From positions 1 to 64,000 of the forward strand of contig JAISLU010000001.1 of NCBI GenBank assembly GCA_031277095.1: a DNA stretch of 64,000 nucleotides, read 5' to 3'. The notes under the pieces were generated by a model that saw only the letters and a list, made by a program, of their open reading frames with translations, ran no database searches and was not told the origin of the DNA. Shown in pieces: positions 8,037-16,512 of the stretch. This DNA is from Synergistaceae bacterium (lineage in GTDB: Bacteria > Synergistota > Synergistia > Synergistales > Aminobacteriaceae). How positions within the stretch are numbered: position 1 is the stretch's first letter; every line of letters begins with the position of its first letter. The translations under genes and the position numbers were made by a program.

Positions 8037-10042
8037 GTATGGACTTAAAAGCGACAGCTACCGACCTGCGTTTATGTCAGCGCTGTCCCAGACTCTTGGC
8101 CTACCAAAAGAATGGAGAAACTTACGCTTGGTTGGTGGGAATCGGTGGAGGAGTGGTAAATTACGGATCCCTCTTCCACGATCACATGGCCGGCAAATTC
8201 CACAAGGACGCCGCGAACCCCAAAAGCCCTTGCCGTCAAGAGCTGATGGAAGTCTTGCGAGGCGGAACTTCCGATTTGAAAACGCGGCTGGATGCCCTGG
8301 TGCGCAGGAGATACTTCGATCCTTTTTTGGCCGCTCAGAGCGTAAAATTCAAAGCCGACCAGCTTATGGCTTTGGCAAAAGCGACGGGCTTCTGGGTCGA
8401 ATGCTTGGCTGATTTTCTGTCGGGGATTCCCTCGTTGCTGGATTTCCCCGAAAAGAGGATGGGAGCGGTTTTTCTTCCACCCGCAAACATCTTGTCCCTT
8501 TCTTATACTTATTCTGACGGGCAGACTCTGTCCGTGGGGGGAAAATACGACTGCCTGCTTTTCAACCCCGACGCTGCGCGGGCGGTGGTGTTCGAGTTTA
8601 AAGGTTTCAAGGCTACGAACTCTACGGTCGATCTGGCGCAGACACTAATTTACGCATGGCTCATCGAGAAAACCACTGGTGTAATACCGGCCGTCAAGCT
8701 GATCTACCTGGAAGATGACGCCCCTATCGACGTCTCTTCCGACGGCGTGAAAACCATGATGGATAACCTTCCACACCTTTTCACGGTGGCAAGACAGGTG
8801 CTGGAAAAACGCCTTCCTCTTCCCGTTGCGTCCGATTCTTCCCTGTGCCCCAAATGCCCTTATGATGAAAAGTGCGACCAAGATTGGGGAAATCGTCAAG
8901 CCGCACAAACGCCTAGCACGGAACCAAAAATACCTTATCGAAACGTAAGCCCTCTCGAAGAGCAAAAGGCGGAGCAGGACGAAGGCGAGGAGCGAATGGC
9001 TCAATTGCTGGAGACTTTGCGGCACCATCGCCTCGCCGTGGAGAGCATGGGATATGTGATAGGCCCCAGTTTCATACGTCTGAAAATCAATCTCGACATG
9101 TCCAAGGGGACCACCGTGCGCAAGATCGAAAACACGGTCAAGGACCTGCAGGTGGCTCTGGCCCTTCCCACTATGCCCATGATCGCGGTGCAAAGCGGTT
9201 ACGTCAGCGTGGACGTGCCCCGAAAAGTCCGCCAGCCGTTGAGCTTGGCCGACATGATGAAAATGGCCGACGCCACCCGGCCGCAGTCCAAGGCCGCGTT
9301 TCCCCTGGGATTGGACATCGACGGCAAGGTCCTCTGGGTGGACCTGGCCGAGCCCATCATGACCAGCATCCTCATCGGCGGAACCTCCGGCAGCGGCAAA
9401 AGCGTCCTTCTCCGCTCCATCGTCGTGGGGTTGATTCTGTGTTCGCCCCCCGAGAGCGTGAGCTTCACCCTGATCGACCCCAAACGCGTCACCTTTACGG
9501 ACCTGAAGAAGCTCCGCTGCCTGGAAGAGGGGAAACTTCTGCTGGACACCGAGGACGCTATGGCGGCCCTCTCGGCGACGGTGGAGGAAATGGAGCGCCG
9601 TTACGTGCTGATGGAGAACGCGGGCGTGTCGGACATTGCCGGGTACAACGCGCAAAGGGCGGAGATTCTGAAGCGGCGGGTGGTGATTATCGACGAGTAC
9701 GCGGACATGATCGTCAGCTCTCAAACGCGCGCCGACCTGGAGCTTTTCGTGCAGCGCATCTGTCAGAAGGGGCGAGCCGCGGGAATCCACTTGATCCTGG
9801 CGACCCAGCGGCCCGACGCCAAGGTGGTGACGGGCGTCATCAAAGCGAACCTGCAACTGCGCGTCGCCCTGAAGGTGACCAGCCAGAGCAACAGTCAAAT
9901 CATTTTGGGAGAAGGCGTGGGGCAGGCACAGTACCTTTTGGGCCACGGGGACCTTCTTGTGGGAGGCAGCGTTCACGTACAGCGCCTCCAGGCTCCCCTC
10001 GCCTCGGCGGACATGCTGGGGCCGGAGATGTTCGGCTCTTGA
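8033..10042 (+). CDS. Cas4/RecB-like PD-(D/E)XK nuclease fused to FtsK/SpoIIIE-type DNA translocase
   Basis: N-terminal LCQRCPRLLAY, GSLFHDHM, GGKYDCLLF, VFEFKGFKA, DLAQTLIYAW, CPKCPYDEKC (nuclease motifs plus Cys cluster); FtsK alpha-like segment; Walker A IGGTSGSGKS; Walker B RRVVIIDEYADMI; HLILATQRPDAKVVTGVIKANLQLRVALKVTSQSNSQIILGEGVGQAQYLLGHGDLL; ATGA overlap at 8033-8036. Confidence 0.88.
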   Translation: MSMDLKATATDLRLCQRCPRLLAYQKNGETYAWLVGIGGGVVNYGSLFHDHMAGKFHKDAANPKSPCRQELMEVLRGGTSDLKTRLDALVRRRYFDPFLAAQSVKFKADQLMALAKATGFWVECLADFLSGIPSLLDFPEKRMGAVFLPPANILSLSYTYSDGQTLSVGGKYDCLLFNPDAARAVVFEFKGFKATNSTVDLAQTLIYAWLIEKTTGVIPAVKLIYLEDDAPIDVSSDGVKTMMDNLPHLFTVARQVLEKRLPLPVASDSSLCPKCPYDEKCDQDWGNRQAAQTPSTEPKIPYRNVSPLEEQKAEQDEGEERMAQLLETLRHHRLAVESMGYVIGPSFIRLKINLDMSKGTTVRKIENTVKDLQVALALPTMPMIAVQSGYVSVDVPRKVRQPLSLADMMKMADATRPQSKAAFPLGLDIDGKVLWVDLAEPIMTSILIGGTSGSGKSVLLRSIVVGLILCSPPESVSFTLIDPKRVTFTDLKKLRCLEEGKLLLDTEDAMAALSATVEEMERRYVLMENAGVSDIAGYNAQRAEILKRRVVIIDEYADMIVSSQTRADLELFVQRICQKGRAAGIHLILATQRPDAKVVTGVIKANLQLRVALKVTSQSNSQIILGEGVGQAQYLLGHGDLLVGGSVHVQRLQAPLASADMLGPEMFGS

Positions 10043-10074
10043 CAAAATTTTCATTAAAACAGGGAGGTTTTTCT

Positions 10075-11355
10075 ATGAGGAGTAAATTTGGGGGTTCCTG
10101 GATTCGTTGCTGGATTCTTTTGATGGTTATGGCTTTTATGCTCGCGGCCGGCGGGTGCGGAGGCGGCGGGGATAAAAACGACGGAGCCGCGCCTTCCCCC
10201 GGAGGAAAAGCTCTGACGGTGACGCCCTCCGTTCTCCACCTGGTACCCGGGGAAAGCGCGTTGCTCACAGCTGACAATATCCGGGGCAATCTTACCTGGA
10301 TGTCGCGAAGCGAATACGTCTCCGTCTACCCCATGAACGAAAGATCGGCCACGGTGACGGCTTTCACCTTGGGTGAAGTGGACGTCCTCGTTTTCGACAG
10401 CAGCGGCGCAGAGGCGGTGTGCCGCGTGATCGTGGCGTACGAGCCGATACCCGATCCGACACCCGTTACACCCGTTACACCCGTCATACCCCCGGAGCCC
10501 GCCCCAATCCCCACCCCGGCTTCGATATTGAACGACGAGTGGGATATTTCGGGCGGACCCAACGGAGACGGAAAGGCCGAAGACGCCAGCGGAAAAGCCT
10601 GTACTCTCCAGCTGCAGGACGGGGGAAAGTTCAAGCTGAACATAACCGACAGCGGTACGAGTTCCGCAAGCGGCGTTCACGCCGCGGCGGGCGAAATTCT
10701 CGCCGGAACCGTGGATATCCAATTGACCTGGAACGTTCTCGACGCGAGCAAGAAGGTGGTTGAGACGTTTTCTTTCGCGGCCAGCGGAACCGCTGCTTTG
10801 GAGATCAAAGCCGACAACATCTACATGTATACCCACGACAACGTGGTGTTGGAGATCAACGTCAACTCCAACGGAAGTCTAATCGTCACACAAACAGGAA
10901 AGGCCAGAGGCTACGACTATGAGGCCACGTATACCGCCAAGGGGTTTTTGTTTGCTCTGAGCGGCACGTGGGTCGGTTCCAACGGACACGCCACGGGGAT
11001 AGTCGACGGTATCGAGGGAACGGCCACTCTCGTGGACGGCGGAACCGTCACCCTGAGCGTTTTGCAGATCACCCAGAACACCGTTGCAGCCTCGGCCTCC
11101 GTGGACGCCGAGTGGCATCTTTACGCGGGCGGGCAGTACCTGGAAACGGAACCTCTTTCCTTTGGGACCTTCGGCACGGTGACGATTCAGCGGTTGAACA
11201 CCAAAGCCTTCCGCTTCGCCTATCAAGACGCTTACGGACAGGAGACGGTGGATATTACGCTGACGTCGAAAACCCAGGGGCAGGTCAGGCAAAGAGGCAA
11301 TTATCCCGCCGACGGCATCTCTTACGACGGCAGTTACACTATTACGAAAAAATAA
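10075..11355 (+). CDS. Secreted lipoprotein with Ig-like (BIG2-type) N-terminal region
   Basis: Signal plus lipobox MRSKFGGSWIRCWILLMVMAFMLAAGGC; agggaggt RBS just upstream; TVTPSVLHLVPGESALL; Pro/Thr linker TPVTPVTPV; track ORF starts earlier at 9439 in overlapping frame. Confidence 0.75.
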   Translation: MRSKFGGSWIRCWILLMVMAFMLAAGGCGGGGDKNDGAAPSPGGKALTVTPSVLHLVPGESALLTADNIRGNLTWMSRSEYVSVYPMNERSATVTAFTLGEVDVLVFDSSGAEAVCRVIVAYEPIPDPTPVTPVTPVIPPEPAPIPTPASILNDEWDISGGPNGDGKAEDASGKACTLQLQDGGKFKLNITDSGTSSASGVHAAAGEILAGTVDIQLTWNVLDASKKVVETFSFAASGTAALEIKADNIYMYTHDNVVLEINVNSNGSLIVTQTGKARGYDYEATYTAKGFLFALSGTWVGSNGHATGIVDGIEGTATLVDGGTVTLSVLQITQNTVAASASVDAEWHLYAGGQYLETEPLSFGTFGTVTIQRLNTKAFRFAYQDAYGQETVDITLTSKTQGQVRQRGNYPADGISYDGSYTITKK

Positions 11356-11519
11356 AGGAGACGCTGTTTTCCGGGAGTATGGGCCCCTGGTCTTTAAAGG
11401 CTTGGCGGGTAAAGCCTCGAATGATGAAGGCTGTGGTATAATATTTTGGTTCTTTTGGGGGCAATAAAAGAATCTTTCAGCAGAGAGATTCGACAATACA
11501 GTGAACAGGAGGGGATTTC

Positions 11520-11693
11520 GTGGCAAAAGCAGTTGTAGATTCCGATGCTTGTGTCAGTTGCGAGGCATGTGTGGGGACGTGTCCCGTTGAAGCTATTGTG
11601 GTCGACGCGGGGAAAGCGAAAGTCAACGCCGACGCATGTATCGAATGCGGAAGTTGTGTTTCGGCTTGTCCAGTGGGAGCGATTTCTCAATAA
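11520..11693 (+). CDS. 2[4Fe-4S] ferredoxin (57 aa, GTG start; absent from the supplied ORF track)
   Basis: Hand translation MAKAVVDSDACVSCEACVGTCPVEAIVVDAGKAKVNADACIECGSCVSACPVGAISQ; AGGAGGGG upstream. Confidence 0.93.
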   Translation: MAKAVVDSDACVSCEACVGTCPVEAIVVDAGKAKVNADACIECGSCVSACPVGAISQ

Positions 11694-11741
11694 AGAAGCC
11701 GTCCCGAATTTAGGAGCCTAAAATTTAAAAGACTGAAATCA

Positions 11742-11788
11742 AATCAGACAGGAGGTCGCTCATGAGTTGGGTGGCCTCCTGTCTGATT
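11742..11788. terminator. Inverted repeat / probable terminator between convergent genes
   Basis: Perfect 14-bp arms aatcagacaggagg (11742-11755) / cctcctgtctgatt (11775-11788) between ferredoxin (+) and the ORF at 11869 (-). Confidence 0.6.
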
Positions 11789-11868
11789 CGGTACAATCGG
11801 TTTCATTGGGGGATATCCGGAGGGCGGTTCCCTGCCTATGAGATTTCAGTCGTGGGATCTTTGCCAAC

Positions 11869-12243
11869 TCAGGAAGGAGTTTGTGTACTTTTTTTGCTGC
11901 CGTCTCCTCTCAGGACGGTGGCGAGAGCTTCCGCCCTTTGGCGGGCCGTTGCGCGGAGGGCTATGGCGCAGCCTATGGATACCGGCGGGTCGGGATTTTC
12001 CCCCAGGGTTTCCTCCAGGTCCGTGGGTAGAGGGCTGGCAAAACCCAAGAGCAATTTCACGTATTGGGAATACTGTTCAGGCGAGAGAGCTTTTTCCGCT
12101 TCATACAGCTCGTTGAAGTTTTTCGTGTACTCTGGAGGAGTGAAGAACATGCACATCATTCTCCTTTCGGACGGGTCCCGGAGCGCCAACCATATTTTCG
12201 CGTCCAAGACGTCGTTCGGTAGTTTTCGAATTTCCTCATACAT
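11869..12243 (-). CDS. Hypothetical protein
   Basis: 124-aa ORF, intergenic-compatible, no recognised family. Confidence 0.5.
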   Translation of the reverse strand: MYEEIRKLPNDVLDAKIWLALRDPSERRMMCMFFTPPEYTKNFNELYEAEKALSPEQYSQYVKLLLGFASPLPTDLEETLGENPDPPVSIGCAIALRATARQRAEALATVLRGDGSKKSTQTPS

Positions 12244-12376
12244 ATCTGCCTCACCTCGTCATTATCGAACAAACCTTCAAGTCAAAGGACAGACGCAAGG
12301 GGCCGGTCCACCCTTGCGCCCAATTCCTCCGACGCGGAGCCCGTAATGAAAATGAAGCGGCTCTCTCGGGCGATCC

Positions 12377-12724
12377 TCAAGACCTCGGAACTTCCGCGTC
12401 TTTTTCTGGCTCGCTTTTTCCCGCTTCGTTTTTTTGCTTTCCCTGACAAGAGTTGGATTCTTCCGTTTCTCTGAGGTATCGGCGCAAAGAAACGACGATG
12501 GAAAATAAAACCACACCGTGAGCCACGAGAACATAGCTGGACTCCACACCCCAGTTGCGGAAAAAATTGAACAGAACCACAGCCGACGCCACGCCGTAGA
12601 GGGCGAAGGTGATATTCCGGGACAAACGCCCCCGCCGCGCGGCCAAAAAGAGGTTGGCGACAAATAAGCCCATAACGGCTATGGCGCCTGTCAGAACCAC
12701 CCAAAAACCTGGGGAAAAATTCAC
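12377..12724 (-). CDS. Small membrane protein (hypothetical)
   Basis: About three hydrophobic segments (FWVVLTGAIAVMGLFVANLFL, YVLVAHGVVLFSIVVSL); just downstream of the permease on the same strand. Confidence 0.5.
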   Translation of the reverse strand: MNFSPGFWVVLTGAIAVMGLFVANLFLAARRGRLSRNITFALYGVASAVVLFNFFRNWGVESSYVLVAHGVVLFSIVVSLRRYLRETEESNSCQGKQKNEAGKSEPEKDAEVPRS

Positions 12725-12757
12725 GGACGTAACCCTTTGCGTCTCGCTTTCAGTGCG

Positions 12758-14224
12758 TCAGTTTTTGGCCGCACGATTGAAAAGCAGCTCCGACCCTTCA
12801 ACCACAGCCCAGGTCAGTATGCCGACCAACAACGCGAATCCCGGGGTTTTGCACGCCAAGGCTCCGGCAATGACGCACGCGATGCCGCGGTCGTTGGTGC
12901 TGGTCGTCATGCGAATGCCGATGTTGCCGCAGGCGAAGCACTGGACGGCCATCGTGATCCCGAAGAAAATGGCGAACGCGGGCCGAATCAACGTGACCAG
13001 CGGCAGCGTCATGACGGCGAGTACCGTGGCGGCCCGGAAGGTGCAAACACCATCCCAATAGGTGTTCAAGGTCTTGTAGCCCCGCTTGTAGCGTTCGGTG
13101 ATCGTAAGCAGGCCGGACGCCCAGAGGGGACCGCAGAAGGGCACCCAGGGAGCGAACAGAGACATGACGGCGTTACGTATGAAGCTCACCAGGTTGGAGC
13201 GGCCGGCGTCGAAAACCACGGTCTCGTCGGGTCGGTCCGCGGTGGCCTCCGTCACGATTTCCTTTGCCAGCACAAAGTCGGAGAAGGCGATGATGTAAAC
13301 GGTGAGCGCCATGGGGATCGCCGTTATAAAATACTTTGCCGCGGGAAAGCCGAGGCCGAAAATGGTGAAGTGTTCCGCGACGAACTTGAAGTTCAAAGGC
13401 GTGACACCCCATTGAATTTCAGGGACCGGAATTTCCTTGAGCAGAACGGGAGCCAAAACAATGGCGAACAATTGAGCCGGAACCACCCCTTGGTTGCGCA
13501 CCAAGGTCCAGAAGGAGCTTTTTTTCGCGAGGTTGGCAAAGGTCGGGTTGAACAGAAAGAAATACGACATCAGCACCGCTATGGTGACCGTCCAGGGGGC
13601 CGCAGGCATACGGGCCGTGATGACGTTCATGCCCGCGGTTACTCCCGCGCCCAGCACGATTCCCGCTTTGATGGACATGGGGACCAGCTCCACCAGTTTG
13701 CGGCCGAGACCTGTGGTGCCCATGATCAAAAACAACAAAGCCACCAGCATCTGGAGGGCAATCATGGCGTAGATACGGTCCACGTTGCCCGTAGAGTAAT
13801 CGGGAATGCTCCACTGACTCAGATAAGTGAGGGTGAGGGGAAGCGCCGGGGTGATCCATCCGGGGACCACCGGGTCGCCCAGCAAAGAGGGCAAATAGTA
13901 GCAGAGAGCGTTGAGCGCACCAAAAGTCAGGGCCATGAGAAAAGCGCCGTTTGCGTCCAGCCCCAGCGCGGCGATGTTGTCGGGCTTATCCAAGCCGAAA
14001 GTGGTCATTGTCGTCATGACGCCGGCACCAAGGCAGGCTACGCCCAGGAACATGGCGGCCAGACATTCGGTCCAGGACCAACGGTGATGGATCAAAGGCA
14101 GACGGATACAAAAAGGCCCCGCTTTGATGCCCGGCTGTTCTTCACCGTAAAGTCTTTTTTTCAGGGGAAACAAACCCGACATAAATTCCGCTGGAACATT
14201 CTGCGTATCCTTTTGTTGACTCAT
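12758..14224 (-). CDS. Polytopic membrane transporter (xanthine/uracil permease-like)
   Basis: 488 aa with ~12 hydrophobic segments; family assignment tentative. Confidence 0.6.
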   Translation of the reverse strand: MSQQKDTQNVPAEFMSGLFPLKKRLYGEEQPGIKAGPFCIRLPLIHHRWSWTECLAAMFLGVACLGAGVMTTMTTFGLDKPDNIAALGLDANGAFLMALTFGALNALCYYLPSLLGDPVVPGWITPALPLTLTYLSQWSIPDYSTGNVDRIYAMIALQMLVALLFLIMGTTGLGRKLVELVPMSIKAGIVLGAGVTAGMNVITARMPAAPWTVTIAVLMSYFFLFNPTFANLAKKSSFWTLVRNQGVVPAQLFAIVLAPVLLKEIPVPEIQWGVTPLNFKFVAEHFTIFGLGFPAAKYFITAIPMALTVYIIAFSDFVLAKEIVTEATADRPDETVVFDAGRSNLVSFIRNAVMSLFAPWVPFCGPLWASGLLTITERYKRGYKTLNTYWDGVCTFRAATVLAVMTLPLVTLIRPAFAIFFGITMAVQCFACGNIGIRMTTSTNDRGIACVIAGALACKTPGFALLVGILTWAVVEGSELLFNRAAKN

Positions 14225-14264
14225 GATACACCTACCCTTTCCTCAAAATTAAGTTTTCAAAAAT

Positions 14265-14332
14265 GAAATGCCTACCAAACTGAATTGCCTGCTACACCGA
14301 ATTGCCGACCCTACTGAATTGCTTTTGAAACT
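14265..14332. repeat. 17-bp degenerate direct repeat, 4 units
   Basis: gaaatgcctaccaaact / gaattgcctgctacacc / gaattgccgaccctact / gaattgcttttgaaact. Confidence 0.75.
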
Positions 14333-14397
14333 GCGGAACATTGCCCCGAAAAAATGAGTTTCCCTTTTTTCTCCCTCCCTCTTTCGTAAAAAAATTT

Positions 14398-14430
14398 CTC
14401 AGTTCAATCTCAGTCCAACCTCAGTTCTAT
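14398..14430. repeat. 11-bp tandem repeat, 3 units
   Basis: ctcagttcaat / ctcagtccaac / ctcagttctat, overlapping the 3' end of the vapC remnant. Confidence 0.7.
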
Positions 14431-14580
14431 CGGGTATAACTTTGCGCCCAGCTTGGCAAAGTGTTTTTTGTTGAATGTCGCTATATTGTCGGCCTTTATA
14501 TTGATGGCCGATACTGCAATATAGCTATCGGCAACGGCAAACAAGCGCACAAAAACGTTGATATCAACGAACGTCAGCAT
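14410..14580 (-). pseudogene. PIN-domain toxin (VapC-like) remnant with internal deletion
   Basis: 56 aa: PIN start MLTFVDINVFVRLFAV joined directly to PIN C-terminal half ADSYIAVSAINIKADNIATFNKKHFAKLGAKLYPIEL; centre missing. Confidence 0.65.
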
Positions 14581-14616
14581 TATTTTCTCCCAAGAAACGG
14601 GCCACTGCTCCATCTT

Positions 14617-14829
14617 TTATTGCTTCCTCTTCTGCTTCAAAATCGATTTTGTCGACTTTGATGAACCCTGCATAAAATCAAGAAGCCCTTTTTTAGGGCG
14701 CCTCAGAATATATCCCTCATCCGTTCTCTCGCCGAAAATTTTGTCTCCTGCGTCAAGCCCATATTCAATCCGCAAATCAATCGGCAAAGTGATTTGCCCC
14801 TTTGTCGAAACAGTCAACATGTCGAGCAA
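14617..14829 (-). CDS. AbrB/VapB-type antitoxin
   Basis: MLTVSTKGQITLPIDLRIEYGLDAGDKI swapped-hairpin AbrB pattern; immediately upstream of PIN remnant. Confidence 0.82.
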   Translation of the reverse strand: MLDMLTVSTKGQITLPIDLRIEYGLDAGDKIFGERTDEGYILRRPKKGLLDFMQGSSKSTKSILKQKRKQ

Positions 14830-15028
14830 ATGAACACCCCATTTACCAAAAGGCTGTAACGTCTACCATCCCTACTTTTATTCAATGTAGGGTATTGTTA
14901 TTGTCATGTCAATACTTATTTTTCTACCTTTCTATCTTTTCTCTGGAGGTCGTATCCATTGGAACGAACGCCACGCTTCCGAGGCGTTTACGTTTTTAAC
15001 CTCCTTACATCTCTCCGCGAAAGCCGAA

Positions 15029-15985
15029 TTATATTCCGAAAAACGCTTTCACTTCCGCAAAAACCTCATCCACTTCTTTTGTAAATGGAGGCAGGGGATG
15101 CAGCGTCGGGAATGCGTGCCAAAGATTGTGGAAAATATGCGTCTTGACCTCGACTCCCTGTTCCGCCATCTTTGCGCTGCATTCAAGCGTGTCTGAACAC
15201 AGTATCTCCGTGTCGTCAGCGCAAAAATACGTTTTGGGGAAACCTCCTGAAAAATCGCCGAACAGAGGGGACACCTCGGGCGATTTCAGACGATCTTCGT
15301 CCGCGTACAGAGGAGGAAAGGCTTTCATTCCTGCGGGGAAAACTCTGTCCTTGCCGAGGTTGATTTCATGGCTTTCACAGGACATCGTGAGGTTTGTGGC
15401 CGGAGAATAAAGGGCAAAAGCTCTTGGCATTTTTTCGCCGGCATTCTTGAGCCTGAGCCCCAGTGAGAGCGCAAGGGTACCCCCCGCCGAATCGCCTGTT
15501 ATGAATATCTTTTCAGGATTGTATTTCAGATTGTCCACGAGAAAACGATAGGCTGCGGTAGTATCGTTCAGCGCGGCAGGTTCTCTGTCTTTCGGGGCGA
15601 GCCGATAATCGCAGCATGCAACCGGAAGCCCGAGTTTCTCCAGGTGCAGGCGCGCATTTGTTCTGCTGTACTTCCCATTGCCTCTGACAAATCCGCCGCC
15701 ATGAACATAAAAGATGAGCCTGTCTTCTTTTTCGTGTTTTTCAGTAAATCTGTAAATTGTCAGGCTCTGTCCAGCGGAGGTCACATAATCTGACCTGGAC
15801 ATTCCGCTGGGCGTTTCGTCATTCAGATATTCCATTTCCGATCCCGGTTTCATGGGATATGCCGCGCGGAGGCTGAGCATCGCGGGCAAGACTTCCTCCA
15901 AAGTCCTTTTGTCCGGCTCTTGTACGGTATGCGTAAGCCAGGACATACCCTCGTACTTCCCGATAATTTTGTCTGCCATTGTCAT
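15029..15985 (-). CDS. Alpha/beta hydrolase (acetyl esterase/HSL-like)
   Basis: YVHGGGFVRGN oxyanion motif and FITGDSAGGTLAL nucleophile elbow; late His LWHAFP. Confidence 0.85.
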   Translation of the reverse strand: MTMADKIIGKYEGMSWLTHTVQEPDKRTLEEVLPAMLSLRAAYPMKPGSEMEYLNDETPSGMSRSDYVTSAGQSLTIYRFTEKHEKEDRLIFYVHGGGFVRGNGKYSRTNARLHLEKLGLPVACCDYRLAPKDREPAALNDTTAAYRFLVDNLKYNPEKIFITGDSAGGTLALSLGLRLKNAGEKMPRAFALYSPATNLTMSCESHEINLGKDRVFPAGMKAFPPLYADEDRLKSPEVSPLFGDFSGGFPKTYFCADDTEILCSDTLECSAKMAEQGVEVKTHIFHNLWHAFPTLHPLPPFTKEVDEVFAEVKAFFGI

Positions 15986-16065
15986 GACCCTTCCTTTCTG
16001 TAAGATCAGTCACCCCATTTTCTCATGAGTGACACCCAAAATAGCGTCAATCCACGCTCAAACTT

Positions 16066-16422
16066 TCAGACTGCAGCAAAATATTTCTGTCCGAGGGAGA
16101 GAGTTTTTGCAAATCCCCTCCGTGAAAATAGGTAACCCGGCATTGGAGGAATTTTATCCGCAGACCGATTATGCCAGAAATGCCACGAACGTTCGTTGAA
16201 TTGCCCGATATCGGCTGAATTGAGAACATCCAGCAAGTCTTCACGGGGGAACAGCTCAACCAGCTTGTAGATGTCATCCCATACGCCGATATTCATGACC
16301 TGAGCAAAAATTTTTTGAGGATAGGCTAAAATCTCGTTTGGCGTCTTCCACCAAATATAACGTGCAGCGGCTTTCTCCAAAAAAGTTTTTTGAGTGTCAC
16401 TCATTTCCTCAATAGCCGTCAC
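16066..16422 (-). CDS. Small protein resembling partners of AbiEii-type nucleotidyltransferase toxins (orphan)
   Basis: YIWWKTPNEILAYPQKIFAQVMNIGVWDDIYKL ... RSWHFWHNR; family recognition from memory, tentative. Confidence 0.45.
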   Translation of the reverse strand: MTAIEEMSDTQKTFLEKAAARYIWWKTPNEILAYPQKIFAQVMNIGVWDDIYKLVELFPREDLLDVLNSADIGQFNERSWHFWHNRSADKIPPMPGYLFSRRGFAKTLSLGQKYFAAV

Positions 16423-16473
16423 AACGGACCTCCCTCTTTAATCGCCTTCAATCGTCCATACTGGCGCACCATA

Positions 16474-16508
16474 ATCGAGCCCTTCCGTTTTGTCGGGAAG
16501 GGCTCGAT
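16474..16508. terminator. Hairpin, possible terminator
   Basis: Perfect 13-bp arms atcgagcccttcc (16474-16486) / ggaagggctcgat (16496-16508); no clear T tract. Confidence 0.45.
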
Positions 16509-16512
16509 AGGT

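Noticed and set aside
8645-10054. 469-aa minus ORF across the nuclease-FtsK gene
   Set aside because: His/Arg-rich antisense translation without motifs; the + frame has all catalytic motifs.
9439-10074. N-terminal extension of the lipoprotein ORF
   Set aside because: It overlaps the FtsK frame and precedes a good RBS, ATG and lipobox at 10075.
12737-14266. 509-aa + ORF opposite the permease
   Set aside because: Shadow ORF with low-complexity charged composition; minus strand encodes an obvious polytopic membrane protein.
14265-14430. CRISPR-like array from the 17-bp and 11-bp repeats
   Set aside because: Units are contiguous without unique spacers, far too short, and no cas genes; the Cas4-like domain at 8033 belongs to an FtsK fusion, not a CRISPR locus.
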